Assembly: GCA_041875495.1 (NCBI GenBank)
Contig: CP112982.1
Coordinates: 2,790,001-2,854,000 of the forward strand
Direction of reading: 5' to 3'
Length of the DNA stretch: 64,000 bases
Source: Halomonas sp. CH40
Lineage (GTDB): Bacteria > Pseudomonadota > Gammaproteobacteria > Pseudomonadales > Halomonadaceae
In this document: piece by piece, positions 38,448 through 47,404 of the stretch
Layout of the letters: every line of letters starts with the position of its first letter
Numbering within the stretch: position 1 is the first letter of the stretch
Translations under genes and position numbers: made by a program
The notes under the pieces: generated by a model
The model's database searches: none
What the model was told of the DNA's origin: nothing
Seen by the model: only the letters and a program-made list of their open reading frames with translations

Positions 38448-39917
38448 ATGGATCAGAACCAACTGCTAAAAACACTCACCCGCGGCGAAGACAGCCGCCA
38501 CCAGTTCAAACGCGATGCTACCAATGCAGATGGTCTTGCAGCTGAGCTGGCGGCCTTTGCCAACAGTGGTGGCGGCTGGCTATTTCTGGGTGTTAATGAT
38601 GACGGCTCGATTGCCGGACTGGATGGCACTGCGGTTCGGCGGCTAAACCAGCTGCTTAGTAACGCCGCCTCACAGCATGTGCGCCCGCCAGTGCATCCGC
38701 TGACCGAGAATGTACAGACGGATCACGGCATCGTGATAGCGATGGAAATACCCGATGGGTTGGCCAAACCGTATCTTGATAATCAAGGTCGCATTTGGGT
38801 CAAGCAGGGCTCGGACAAGCGACATGTGACCTCCCGCGAAGAAATGCAGCGCATGTTCCAGCGCTCCGGCCTGGTGTATGCCGATGTGGTGCCGGTAGCG
38901 GGCACCTCGGTAGAGGATATCGACGACAAAGCATTTACCACCTATTTTAACCGCCGTTATGGTGAGGCCAGCGAATACGCTGGCCTGACACGGGAACAGC
39001 TGCTGCAAAACATAGGGCTGGGCGATGGGCAGGAGCTGAACCTGGCAGGACTGATGCTGTTCGGTCGCAATCCGCAGCGTTGGCGCCCTGCCTTTGAAAT
39101 AAAGGCGGTGGCCTTTCCCGGCACGGCTCTGCACGATACTCGCTACCTGGACAGCGAAGACATCAAGGGTTCTCTGCTGGAGCAGTTCCGGGGTGCCTTC
39201 GCCTTTATCAAGCGCAACCTGCACCATGTACAGCACGGGCGCAGTTTCAACACCCTAGGCGAGCTGGAAATTCCTGAGACAGCGCTGGAAGAGTTGCTGG
39301 TCAATGCCTTGATCCACCGCGACTACTTCACCAGCGCCTCTGTCCGCCTGATGGTGTTTGCCGACCGGGTGGAAATCGTCAGCCCTGGCCACCTGCCGGA
39401 TAGCCTGACCTCCGAGGACATTAGCCGAGGAAAATCCATCCGCCGCAATCCAACGCTCACTGAGCATGCATCCCATATTCTGCCTTATCGCGGCATGGGC
39501 AGTGGCATTCCTCGAGCACTTGAGGCGTGGCACCAAGTTGACTTGGTGAATGATTCTTCGGGTAATCAATTCAGCGTGATCGCCTGGCGTCCTGAAACAG
39601 AGTGGCGATCTGAGGCAAGCACCCCACAAGTCACCGACCAAGTCACCGACCAAGTCACCGACCAAGTCACCGACCAAGTTAGCAGGGAAGTATTCCGCCT
39701 GCTTGAATCTTTGAAGGGAGAAATGACGCGGTCCGAGCTACAGGATATTTTGGGTCTCAAACATCAGCCCCATTTCAGAAAAGCGTACCTAAGACCGGCA
39801 TTGAACGCTGGCTTGATTGAGCAAACGATTCCGGAAAAGCCCAATAGCCGCTTACAAAGATACCGTTTGACGGCTGCCGGTCAGCAGTGGGTAAAACATC
39901 AAGGAAGGCAGACTTGA
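38448..39917 (+). CDS. AlbA_2 (Schlafen-like) domain and HATPase_c_4 ATP-binding protein
   Basis: This 489-residue protein has an N-terminal AlbA_2/Schlafen-type domain (about 8-130, RHQFKRDATNADGLAAELAAFANSGGG then VKQGSDKRHVTSREE), and a central HATPase_c_4 domain (about 280-380, with LVNALIHRDY and YRGMGSGIPRAL). A four-times repeated QVTD linker (394-409) and a C-terminal winged helix (about 415-485) follow. Such proteins are annotated as ATP-binding transcriptional regulators or helicase-related and often sit in variable genome regions. AAGGAAG precedes ATG 38448. Its stop codon TGA (39915-39917) lies inside the target duplication of the adjacent insertion sequence, so the protein is intact. 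Confidence 0.85.
   Translation: MDQNQLLKTLTRGEDSRHQFKRDATNADGLAAELAAFANSGGGWLFLGVNDDGSIAGLDGTAVRRLNQLLSNAASQHVRPPVHPLTENVQTDHGIVIAMEIPDGLAKPYLDNQGRIWVKQGSDKRHVTSREEMQRMFQRSGLVYADVVPVAGTSVEDIDDKAFTTYFNRRYGEASEYAGLTREQLLQNIGLGDGQELNLAGLMLFGRNPQRWRPAFEIKAVAFPGTALHDTRYLDSEDIKGSLLEQFRGAFAFIKRNLHHVQHGRSFNTLGELEIPETALEELLVNALIHRDYFTSASVRLMVFADRVEIVSPGHLPDSLTSEDISRGKSIRRNPTLTEHASHILPYRGMGSGIPRALEAWHQVDLVNDSSGNQFSVIAWRPETEWRSEASTPQVTDQVTDQVTDQVTDQVSREVFRLLESLKGEMTRSELQDILGLKHQPHFRKAYLRPALNAGLIEQTIPEKPNSRLQRYRLTAAGQQWVKHQGRQT
39627..39674 (+). repeat. Four tandem copies of a 12-bp in-frame repeat (QVTD linker)
   Basis: CAAGTCACCGAC is repeated exactly four times, followed by a fifth degenerate start (CAAGTTAGC). 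It encodes QVTD repeats between the HATPase and winged-helix parts. Because the unit is 12 bp, copy-number change would alter linker length without shifting the frame. Confidence 0.92.
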
Positions 39918-39922
39918 AATAT
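39915..39922. repeat. Left target-site duplication of the ISL3-type element
   Basis: TGAAATAT directly abuts the left end of the insertion sequence and is repeated exactly at 41272-41279. Its first three bases are the stop codon of the upstream AlbA_2/HATPase gene. Confidence 0.93.
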
Positions 39923-41271
39923 GGCTCTTCGTCATTTCATGTGGATTTGGCCTGATCAAGCAGGCGGCCCACCGGGCTACCAATCAGGTAAATCATAGCA
40001 ATGAAATTAGCTTCATTTCGGTAGCCCCGTGCACGTGAACGAGCCGCCTGAAACAGGCCGTTCATTCCTTCTAGTCGCGCGTTTGTCAGCCCCGAGTGCC
40101 AGCGCCTGACTACCGCTTTAGCGTGTCGCTCAAGTGTCTCCAGCGCTTTCCCCATCGGCTTCAGTAGAGGCTTCTCAGAAACTGCTGCTTTCATGATTTT
40201 TAGGTAGTTCGTGATCCGCCAACGCGCTGCCCTGGGCGTTGACGCTTTCTGGATCCAGCTTAACTTTTCCTTGATCACCCAAGCATCGGCCGTGGCGCTC
40301 TGATCGGCAACCAGCTCCTGAAGTGCCGATATCTGTTTAGGTGTGTGGTTCTCATTTTCCAGGCTCTTCAACAGTGCCCAGCGCAGCGACTTGGGGTGTT
40401 TCTGCTCGCGGCGTTCTTTCTTGCGCACCTCGTCCAGTCGCTTGGTGAAGGTCTGCACGATATGGAACCAGTCGACCGTTACCTCCGCCTTGGGAAGAGA
40501 CTCGGTGACGCCACTAAGGAAAGCAGGTGACATGTCACAGACAACCTCGACCACATTGTCCACATCGCCACCATGAGCCGCCAGGAAGGCACTGAACGCC
40601 TTGATGGTGTCCTTGCCGCAGCCTGGAACAGCGAAAATCACCGGTTCCTGCTTGCGCTGCATATCGAGGAACACGGTGACGTAACGATGCCCGCGTCGGG
40701 ACGCGGTTTCGTCCACGCCAACCATGGTCACATTGGACAGATCCAGCTCTCCCAGCATGCGGTTCACGTAGTGGTGCACGATGCGCCATAGTCGTTTGTC
40801 GGAAATCTCCAACTGCCGGGAGACAGCCAGCACTGGCATCTCCTTGACGAGCGACATGGCCGCCTGCTCGAACAACAGGGTAAAGTCACTGCCGGGCCGC
40901 GCCCAGGGCACCTTTATGCGTTTGACGCCATGTTCAGGACACTTTGTACGAGGGACGCGAGCATGCAAGTAACAATGGTGCTGAAAGAAGTTCAGATGTC
41001 GCCAGGTTTTGTCAGCAAAGTCGTGAGCTTGGCAGGCCTTACCGCACTCTGGACAGGGATAGAGGCTGCCACGCTCCGCCTCGACATACAGCTCCAGGCG
41101 GTGAGGCGACACAGCGGTATCCAGGTGCTGATCCTTGAGAATCCAGGGCGCTTCCAGGCCAAGGCCGAGTGTTAAAATCTGGGTGCCGTCCATGTCGTAC
41201 CTCCTGCTAATATGGAGGCAATATTCTGGCTCAGCTCAGGGGGCGAATTCCACACCCAACGACGAAGAGCC
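39923..41271 (-). mobile_element. Complete ISL3-family insertion sequence, 1349 bp
   Basis: The ends are imperfect inverted repeats of about 30 bp: both begin GGCTCTTCGTC and match at roughly 23 of 30 positions. They are flanked by an exact 8-bp direct repeat TGAAATAT, the duplication length usual for ISL3 elements. The single transposase gene is intact and fills the element. Exact target duplication and an unbroken gene point to recent insertion and possible activity. The element landed at the stop codon of the AlbA_2/HATPase gene, leaving the coding sequence whole but separating it from its native downstream sequence. Confidence 0.95.
39937..41193 (-). CDS. ISL3 family transposase
   Basis: This 418-residue DDE transposase has the N-terminal zinc-finger region CPECGKACQAHDF, then KTWRHLNFFQHHCYLHARVPRTKCPEHGVKRIKVPWARPGSDFT in segments, typical of ISL3. 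The catalytic region includes VGVDETASRRGHRYVTV (first Asp), VCDMSPAFLSGV (second Asp) and SGLTNARLEGMNGLFQAARSRARGYRN (Glu). AGGAGGT precedes ATG 41193. It belongs to the insertion sequence spanning 39923-41271. No truncation or frameshift is visible. Confidence 0.96.
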   Translation of the reverse strand: MDGTQILTLGLGLEAPWILKDQHLDTAVSPHRLELYVEAERGSLYPCPECGKACQAHDFADKTWRHLNFFQHHCYLHARVPRTKCPEHGVKRIKVPWARPGSDFTLLFEQAAMSLVKEMPVLAVSRQLEISDKRLWRIVHHYVNRMLGELDLSNVTMVGVDETASRRGHRYVTVFLDMQRKQEPVIFAVPGCGKDTIKAFSAFLAAHGGDVDNVVEVVCDMSPAFLSGVTESLPKAEVTVDWFHIVQTFTKRLDEVRKKERREQKHPKSLRWALLKSLENENHTPKQISALQELVADQSATADAWVIKEKLSWIQKASTPRAARWRITNYLKIMKAAVSEKPLLKPMGKALETLERHAKAVVRRWHSGLTNARLEGMNGLFQAARSRARGYRNEANFIAMIYLIGSPVGRLLDQAKST

Positions 41272-41279
41272 TGAAATAT
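41272..41279. repeat. Right target-site duplication of the ISL3-type element
   Basis: TGAAATAT follows the right terminal repeat and equals the left copy at 39915-39922. Confidence 0.93.
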
Positions 41280-41294
41280 TATCCTAATCAACAG

Positions 41295-41319
41295 ATTGTG
41301 CAGACACTGTCTGCACAAT
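41295..41319. other. 25-bp perfect palindrome before the small lipoprotein gene
   Basis: ATTGTGCAGACA (41295-41306) and TGTCTGCACAAT (41308-41319) are perfect reverse complements around a single C. The site lies 19 bp upstream of ATG 41338. As RNA it would need the arms to open for a loop; as DNA it could be an operator. Before the insertion sequence arrived it lay about 15 bp after the AlbA_2/HATPase stop, so it may also have been its terminator. Confidence 0.7.
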
Positions 41320-41337
41320 TGTCCTGGAGCCATTTTA

Positions 41338-41718
41338 ATGAATAACACCAAAACATGGCTGACTCTCTTCTTCACCATGGCATTATCGGCCTGCTCGACG
41401 CTGGATGAAAATAAGACACCAAGAGTTACCCCGCTAAGCGAGCAGGATCAGTATGCGCTGGAGTTAGGGCATAAGGTGCTTGCTATTCAAGCTGCGCTGG
41501 AAAAACCCGAGCAGCCAGCTTCCATTGAAGCCGTTAAAGCACTTGGGCTGGATTCAAGGCATTATGTGATGGTCAGAGGCTGGCTGATTCAGGAGCTGCG
41601 TTCAGCCGAAAGTTGGCAAGAGACCTCCACTTACCAGACTTCCGTCGCCTATAAAAACACCACCGATAAGCGGATTAGCGCTTTGCGCCGTATGATACGC
41701 GCCATTGACCTGGAGTAG
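41338..41718 (+). CDS. Small predicted lipoprotein of unknown function
   Basis: This 126-residue protein has a signal peptide (MNNTKTWLTLFFTMALSACS) with lipobox ALSAC at about 15-19. A charged helical domain follows (TPLSEQDQYALELGHKVLAIQAALEKPEQ onward) ending MIRAIDLE. I recognise no family. GGAG lies 9 nt before ATG 41338. The gene ends 7 bp before the MFS transporter start and may share its transcript. It is probably anchored in an envelope membrane facing the periplasm. Confidence 0.75.
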   Translation: MNNTKTWLTLFFTMALSACSTLDENKTPRVTPLSEQDQYALELGHKVLAIQAALEKPEQPASIEAVKALGLDSRHYVMVRGWLIQELRSAESWQETSTYQTSVAYKNTTDKRISALRRMIRAIDLE

Positions 41719-41725
41719 CGCCACC

Positions 41726-42892
41726 ATGCTCAAACGCCACCCGCTGATCACTATCGTGATTGCCCAGTTATTCGGCACGTCGCTGTGGTTCAGCGTCAAT
41801 GGCGTGGGCACTGCTCTGCAGCAGTCTGCCGGACTGAGCGGCGCGGATCTCGGTCTGCTGACCATGGCAGTGCAGGCGGGGTTTATCAGCGGTACTCTGG
41901 TGATTGCCACTAGCGGCCTGGCCGACCGTCTGCTTGCCAGCCAGTTGTTTGCCATGGCTGCCGTCTGCGGGGCAATCATCAATGCGGCGTTTATTTTCAG
42001 CCTGGAAAGCCTGACGGGCGCCATCCTGCTGCGCTTTATGACTGGGCTTTGCCTGGCCGGTATTTACCCATTGGGCATGAAACTGGTGGTCAGCTGGACA
42101 CCACATCAGGCGGGTGCAGCGCTGGGCTGGCTGGTGGGTATGCTGACCTTGGGCACCGCCTCACCGCATCTGTTGCGCGGGGTAACCCTATACATGCCCT
42201 GGCAGACGCCCCTGCTGCTGTCCTCCTTGCTGGCGCTGGTGGCCGCCGCCATGATCTACCGTCTGGGGGTTGGCCCCCACCTGCCGCCGACGGCGGCAGG
42301 TGGTCGCCCCTGGGCGGGGCTGGCGGCCTTTCGTCGCCGTGACTTTCGCGCGGCAGCACTGGGTTATTTCGGCCACTGCTGGGAGCTTTATGCTTTCTGG
42401 ACGCTCACCCCTTTTCTGGTCGCCCGGGAGTTGGCTCGCCTGGACGCGCCGGTCACCCGTATTGCCTGGCTGAGCTTTGCGGTGATTGCCATCGGTATGC
42501 CCGGCTGCGTGCTGGCAGGCCGTGCCAGCCGACGCTTCGGCAGTGCCCGGGTAGCCTTTGTTGCCCTGGCCACCTCCGGCGCCCTTTGCTTCTTTTACCC
42601 CTGGCTGGGTAGCGCGCCGCCTTTAATGTTGCTGGCCTTACTGCTGCTGTGGGGCTTTAGCGTCATCGCCGATTCGGCACAGTTTTCTGCGCTTGCTTCA
42701 GTCTCGGCACCCAGCGACCGGTTGGGTGCCGCATTGGCGATGATGAATGCCATCGGCTTCAGCCTGACCCTGCCAGCCATTGCGCTGGTCACCTCGCTGT
42801 GGAGCACCCAGGGGCTGATGGTGATCTGGTGGCTGCTGCCCGGGCCGCTGCTTGGCTTGCTGGCCATGCGGCGGCTAACGCTCAAGGCCTGA
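41726..42892 (+). CDS. MFS family transporter (CynX/NimT-like or sugar-phosphate type)
   Basis: This 388-residue protein has about 12 transmembrane helices with the MFS pattern: an N-terminal half starting PLITIVIAQLFGTSLWFSVNGV, a motif A-like GLADRLLASQ after helix 2, RFMTGLCLAGIYPLGMKLVVSW in helix 4, and a charged central loop (about 195-220). The second half has a motif A-like AGRASRRFGSARV. The substrate cannot be told from sequence. ATG 41726 was chosen because it gives the expected short N terminus; GGAG is 11 nt away. It precedes valS with about 100 bp between. Confidence 0.85.
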   Translation: MLKRHPLITIVIAQLFGTSLWFSVNGVGTALQQSAGLSGADLGLLTMAVQAGFISGTLVIATSGLADRLLASQLFAMAAVCGAIINAAFIFSLESLTGAILLRFMTGLCLAGIYPLGMKLVVSWTPHQAGAALGWLVGMLTLGTASPHLLRGVTLYMPWQTPLLLSSLLALVAAAMIYRLGVGPHLPPTAAGGRPWAGLAAFRRRDFRAAALGYFGHCWELYAFWTLTPFLVARELARLDAPVTRIAWLSFAVIAIGMPGCVLAGRASRRFGSARVAFVALATSGALCFFYPWLGSAPPLMLLALLLLWGFSVIADSAQFSALASVSAPSDRLGAALAMMNAIGFSLTLPAIALVTSLWSTQGLMVIWWLLPGPLLGLLAMRRLTLKA

Positions 42893-42992
42893 CGTCAGCG
42901 CCTGTGACGCGCTATACTAACGGCCATTTTGCGAACCCAATCAATGCATTCGCTGCCCGGTAACGCTGGGCACCGCCGCTGTGAGCCAATCC

Positions 42993-45839
42993 ATGGAAAA
43001 GACCTACCAACCCGAACAGATCGAAACCCGCTGGTACGCGCGCTGGGAAGCCGATAACCGCTTTGCCCCTTCCGGCCAGGGCGAGCCTTACGCCATCATG
43101 ATTCCGCCGCCCAACGTGACCGGCAGCCTGCATATGGGCCATGCGTTTCAGGATACCATCATGGATACCCTGATCCGCTTCAAGCGCATGCAGGGCAACA
43201 ATACCCTCTGGCAGATCGGCACCGATCACGCCGGTATCGCCACCCAGATGCTGGTGGAGCGCAAGGTGGCCGCTGAGGAAGGCAAGACCCGCCATGAGCT
43301 GGGCCGCGATGCGTTTATCGACAAGGTGTGGGAGTGGAAGGAAGAATCCGGCGGCCATATTACCCGCCAGCTGCGCCGCATGGGTGCCAGCGTGGATTGG
43401 TCGCGGGAACGTTTCACCATGGATGACGGCTTCTACAAGGCCGTGCAGGAAGTTTTCGTGCGCCTGCATGAAGACAACCTTATCTATCGCGGCAAGCGGT
43501 TGGTCAACTGGGACCCAACCCTGCACACTGCCATTTCCGACCTGGAAGTGGAAAACAAGGACCAGCAAGGCAGCTTCTGGCATTTCCGCTACCCGCTGGC
43601 TGATGGCGTGACCACCGCCGATGGCAAGGATTATCTGGTCGTGGCGACCACTCGCCCGGAAACCCTGCTGGGGGATACCGGCGTGGCGGTCAACCCGGAC
43701 GACGAACGCTATGCCTCACTGGTCGGCAAGTTTATCGAGCTGCCGCTGGTCGGTCGGCGTATTCCTATCGTCGCCGATGAGCATGCCGATAGGGAAAAAG
43801 GCTCCGGCTGCGTCAAGATTACCCCGGCCCACGACTTTAACGACTACGAAGTCGGCAAGCGCCAGAATCACCTGCTGATCAATGTGTTCAGCAAGGATGC
43901 CACTATTCTTGAGCGCGCCGAGATTTTTGACCTCAAGGGACAGCCACAGCCTGAAGAAGACGCCACCCTGCCCGTCAAATACGCAGGGCTTGACCGCTTC
44001 GAGGCACGCAAGCAGATCGTCGCCGATATGGACGCCCTGGGTTTGCTGGCGCAGGTCGAAACGGTCAACAACACCCTGCCCTATGGCGACCGTTCCGGCG
44101 ATGTGATTGAGCCACTGCTCACTGATCAGTGGTTTGTCGCGGTGGAAGAGCTGGCCAAACCCGCCATTGCCGCGGTGGAAAACGGCGATATCCAGTTCGT
44201 GCCCAAGAACTACGAAAACATGTACTTCGCCTGGATGCGCGACCTCCAGGACTGGTGTATCTCCCGCCAGCTGTGGTGGGGCCACCGTATTCCCGCCTGG
44301 TACGATGCGGACGGTAATGTCTATGTGGCGCGCAGCGAAGAAGAAGCCCGCGAAAAGCACAAGCTGTCGGCAGACATCACCCTGACCCAGGACGAAGATG
44401 TTCTCGATACCTGGTTCAGCTCAGGCCTGTGGACCTTTGGCACCCTGGGCTGGCCGGAAAAGACCCCGGAACTGGAAACCTTTCACCCCACCAGCGTGCT
44501 GGTCACCGGTTTTGACATCATCTTCTTCTGGGTCGCCCGGATGATCATGATGACGCTGAAGTTCATGGACGAAGTACCGTTCAAGACCGTCTATGTGCAT
44601 GGCCTGGTGCGCGATGGCCAGGGCCAGAAGATGTCCAAATCCAAGGGCAACGTGCTGGACCCCATCGACCTGATTGACGGCATCAGCCTGGAAGATCTGG
44701 TTGAAAAACGCACCGGCAACATGATGCAGCCGCAGAAAGCCAAGGCGATTGCCAAAGCGACCAAGGATGAGTTCAAGGACGGCATTGAAGCCCACGGCAC
44801 CGATGCATTGCGCTTCACCTTCCTTTCCCAGGCCACCACCGGGCGGGATATCAAGTTTGATATGAACCGCCTGGACGGCTACCGCAACTTCTGCAACAAG
44901 CTCTGGAATGCCTCGCGCTACGTGCTGATGAACGCCGAAGGCGAGGATTGCGGCGCAGAAGGCGGCGAGGTGAGCCTCTCCCTGGCGGATCGCTGGATCA
45001 TTTCTCAGCTGCAGAAGACCGAAACCCAGGTGACCAAGGCGCTGGACGAATATCGCTTCGACCATGCCTCCCAGGCGCTGTATGAGTTTGTCTGGAACGA
45101 ATATTGCGACTGGTACCTGGAGCTATCCAAGCCGGTACTCTGGGACGAAAATGCCAGCGAATCCGCTAAACGCGGCACGCGGCGAACCCTGGTGCGGGTG
45201 CTGGAAGTGATTCTGCGCCTTGCCCATCCGATGATGCCGTATATCTCCGAAGAGATCTGGCAGCGGGTTGCGCCACTGGCGGGCACCTACGCCGGTGATA
45301 ACCCTTCTATCATGAACCAGCCCTGGCCACAGGCCGATGAAAACCGCATTGACGAGCAGGCCACCCGGGATATCGAATGGCTGAAGGGCGTGATTATCGC
45401 GGTGCGTAATATCCGCGCTGAGATGAACATTGCCCCCGGCAAGCCGCTGGATATCCTCCTCACCAAAGGCAAGCCGGAAGATGCCGAACGTCTTGAAAGC
45501 AATCGCCACTTTCTGGCCAAACTGGCCAAGCTGGAAAGCGCCACCTGGCTGGCCAACCCAGACGACGCACCGCTGTCAGCCACCCAGCTGGTGGGTGATA
45601 TGGAAGTCCTGGTGCCCATGGCGGATCTGATTGATAAAGACGCCGAACTCAAGCGGCTGGCCAAGGAAATCGACAAGCAGGACAAGCTGATCAGCGGCAT
45701 TGAGAAAAAACTCGGCAACGAAGGCTTTATCGCCAAAGCCCCGAAAGCCGTGGTGGAAAAGGAACGCGGCAAACTCGCCGAATTCCAGGCCGCTAAAAAA
45801 CTCTTGGAAGAACAGCAAACTAAAATCTCCGCTTTATAA
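42993..45839 (+). CDS. valS: Valine--tRNA ligase
   Basis: ValRS is a class I synthetase with an editing domain. The 948-residue product starts [15 protein letters not shown], the family N terminus; an upstream in-frame GTG at 42981 would add four residues. The HIGH-type motif [15 protein letters not shown] is near residue 40, the CP1 editing domain spans about 190-345, [12 protein letters not shown] is near residue 545, and a C-terminal coiled coil (about 880-948, [20 protein letters not shown]) is present. valS normally follows holC. Confidence 0.97.
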   Translation: MEKTYQPEQIETRWYARWEADNRFAPSGQGEPYAIMIPPPNVTGSLHMGHAFQDTIMDTLIRFKRMQGNNTLWQIGTDHAGIATQMLVERKVAAEEGKTRHELGRDAFIDKVWEWKEESGGHITRQLRRMGASVDWSRERFTMDDGFYKAVQEVFVRLHEDNLIYRGKRLVNWDPTLHTAISDLEVENKDQQGSFWHFRYPLADGVTTADGKDYLVVATTRPETLLGDTGVAVNPDDERYASLVGKFIELPLVGRRIPIVADEHADREKGSGCVKITPAHDFNDYEVGKRQNHLLINVFSKDATILERAEIFDLKGQPQPEEDATLPVKYAGLDRFEARKQIVADMDALGLLAQVETVNNTLPYGDRSGDVIEPLLTDQWFVAVEELAKPAIAAVENGDIQFVPKNYENMYFAWMRDLQDWCISRQLWWGHRIPAWYDADGNVYVARSEEEAREKHKLSADITLTQDEDVLDTWFSSGLWTFGTLGWPEKTPELETFHPTSVLVTGFDIIFFWVARMIMMTLKFMDEVPFKTVYVHGLVRDGQGQKMSKSKGNVLDPIDLIDGISLEDLVEKRTGNMMQPQKAKAIAKATKDEFKDGIEAHGTDALRFTFLSQATTGRDIKFDMNRLDGYRNFCNKLWNASRYVLMNAEGEDCGAEGGEVSLSLADRWIISQLQKTETQVTKALDEYRFDHASQALYEFVWNEYCDWYLELSKPVLWDENASESAKRGTRRTLVRVLEVILRLAHPMMPYISEEIWQRVAPLAGTYAGDNPSIMNQPWPQADENRIDEQATRDIEWLKGVIIAVRNIRAEMNIAPGKPLDILLTKGKPEDAERLESNRHFLAKLAKLESATWLANPDDAPLSATQLVGDMEVLVPMADLIDKDAELKRLAKEIDKQDKLISGIEKKLGNEGFIAKAPKAVVEKERGKLAEFQAAKKLLEEQQTKISAL

Positions 45840-45852
45840 AGCGGCTACGTCA

Positions 45853-45888
45853 AAACAGCAACGGCACCATTAGGTGCCGTTGCTGTTT
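45853..45888. terminator. Bidirectional terminator between valS and the alcohol dehydrogenase gene
   Basis: A 16-bp perfect stem (AAACAGCAACGGCACC / GGTGCCGTTGCTGTTT) with loop ATTA. On the plus strand it continues TTTATTATT; on the minus strand the mirror arm ends in TTTTG. It serves both convergent genes. Confidence 0.9.
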
Positions 45889-45922
45889 ATTATTATTAAT
45901 GATTGGCGTTAACGCTTGGCGA

Positions 45923-46981
45923 CTAGGCCGCGTTTTTCATTGATGCCATGTCGATGACAAAGCGGTAACGCACGTCGCCTTTTTGCATGCGCTCAAACGC
46001 GGTGTTGATGGTTTGCATATCAATCATTTCCACGTCGCAGGTGATCTTGTGCTCAGCGCAGAAATCCAGAAGCTCTTGGGTTTCGGCAATACCGCCGATC
46101 AGCGAACCTGCCAGAACACGACGTTTGAAAATCAGGTTGGCGCCTTGAACAGCCGGTTCAATTGGGTCCATCAGGCCAACCATGATATGGGTGCCATCGT
46201 AGCGCAGCGCGGCGAGGTAAGGATTGATATCGTGCTGCACCGGCACGGTATCCAGCATGAAGTCAAAGGTTTCGGCAACGGCTTCCATCTGTGCCTCATC
46301 TGACGAGACCACCACATGGTCGGCACCATGCTGTTTGGCCTCTTCCACCTTGGCATCAGAACGGGTGAAGACCGTCACCTCGGCGCCCAGCGCTTTGGCA
46401 AGCTTCACGCCCATGTGGCCAAGACCACCCATGCCGATAACGCCCACCTTGTGGCCCTTACCCACACCATGATGGCGCAGCGGTGAATAGGTAGTAATAC
46501 CCGCGCACAGAATTGGCGCAGCTGACGGCAGATCGATGCCTTCCGGCATGGTCAGCACAAAGTGCTCGCTGACCACAATAGATTCGGAATAACCCCCTTG
46601 GGTCATGGTACCATCATGACGGTCATCGCTGCCGTAGGTCATGGTGAAGCCGTTCAGGCAGTATTGCTCCACATCATCCTGGCAGGCAGAACAGGTGCGG
46701 CAAGAATCTACCATACAGCCCACGCCCACCACATCGCCGGGCTTGAAACGCGTGACATCGCTGCCAACACCGGTCACCCGGCCAACAATTTCATGGCCTG
46801 GCACAACAGGGTAGCGGGTTAAGCCCCAGTCATTTTTAGCGAAGTGCAGATCACTATGACAAACGCCGCAGTACAGAATCTCAATGGCCACGTCATCGGG
46901 ACGCGGGTTGCGGCGGTCAATTGACAGGGGCGCCAGTGGTTGATCATCAGCATGGGCAGCAAAGGCTTTAACTTCAGTCAT
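45923..46981 (-). CDS. NAD(P)-dependent zinc alcohol dehydrogenase (YahK/CAD-like)
   Basis: This 352-residue medium-chain dehydrogenase has the catalytic zinc sites CGVCHSDLH and PGHEIVGRV and the structural zinc lobe CRTCSACQDDVEQYC. The nucleotide motif is GVIGMGGLGHMGVKLAKALGAEVTVFTRS, in which the residues after beta-2 (TRS) suggest NADPH. The pattern fits the cinnamyl-alcohol/aldehyde reductase group of broad aldehyde reductases (E. coli YahK/YjgB). It is convergent with valS and starts with GGAGA upstream of ATG 46981. Confidence 0.92.
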   Translation of the reverse strand: MTEVKAFAAHADDQPLAPLSIDRRNPRPDDVAIEILYCGVCHSDLHFAKNDWGLTRYPVVPGHEIVGRVTGVGSDVTRFKPGDVVGVGCMVDSCRTCSACQDDVEQYCLNGFTMTYGSDDRHDGTMTQGGYSESIVVSEHFVLTMPEGIDLPSAAPILCAGITTYSPLRHHGVGKGHKVGVIGMGGLGHMGVKLAKALGAEVTVFTRSDAKVEEAKQHGADHVVVSSDEAQMEAVAETFDFMLDTVPVQHDINPYLAALRYDGTHIMVGLMDPIEPAVQGANLIFKRRVLAGSLIGGIAETQELLDFCAEHKITCDVEMIDMQTINTAFERMQKGDVRYRFVIDMASMKNAA

Positions 46982-47404
46982 TATATTCTCCGTTAAATTC
47001 GCTAATGATGGTGCGCTTCAGAATGTTTAACTGTCAAGGAAGGGCTGGTTCGAGGTGCTTGTTCAAGATACCTGTTTGCCGTGTCCATCCAAGTCAGTTA
47101 ATTAACCCAACACTAAATTAGTTAATGAAATATCTATTTCTTATTCTCACGCCGCTGCGTGGAAATGCATACAAAATTAATATAATACAATTAGCCTTAG
47201 ATATAATACGTAAATTATACCTGTCTTTTAAATAGGTTCTGGACGGCAGCTATCAACCTCGGCACAGTAAGCAGGCTGACCAACCTGAAAAGGGTCGAGG
47301 CACCAACCAAAGCACGGGTCTGGCCGCATCGTCGATGCCAGGCAGTTATGTATTTTTGTCGAAACCCTATTAATAGAACTTCGGCCATTCTTTGAGGACT
47401 CATC
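46982..47404. other. AT-rich intergenic region with no clear gene
   Basis: This 423-bp gap lies between two divergent genes and is visibly richer in A and T than its surroundings around 47080-47220. It contains the 10-bp palindrome GTTAATTAAC (47097-47106) followed 20 bp on by a related TTAGTTAATGA. I find no convincing coding sequence or RNA gene. It must carry the promoters for the alcohol dehydrogenase (-) and the PAS-GGDEF-EAL gene (+); no strong sigma-70 pair was found by eye. Confidence 0.6.
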
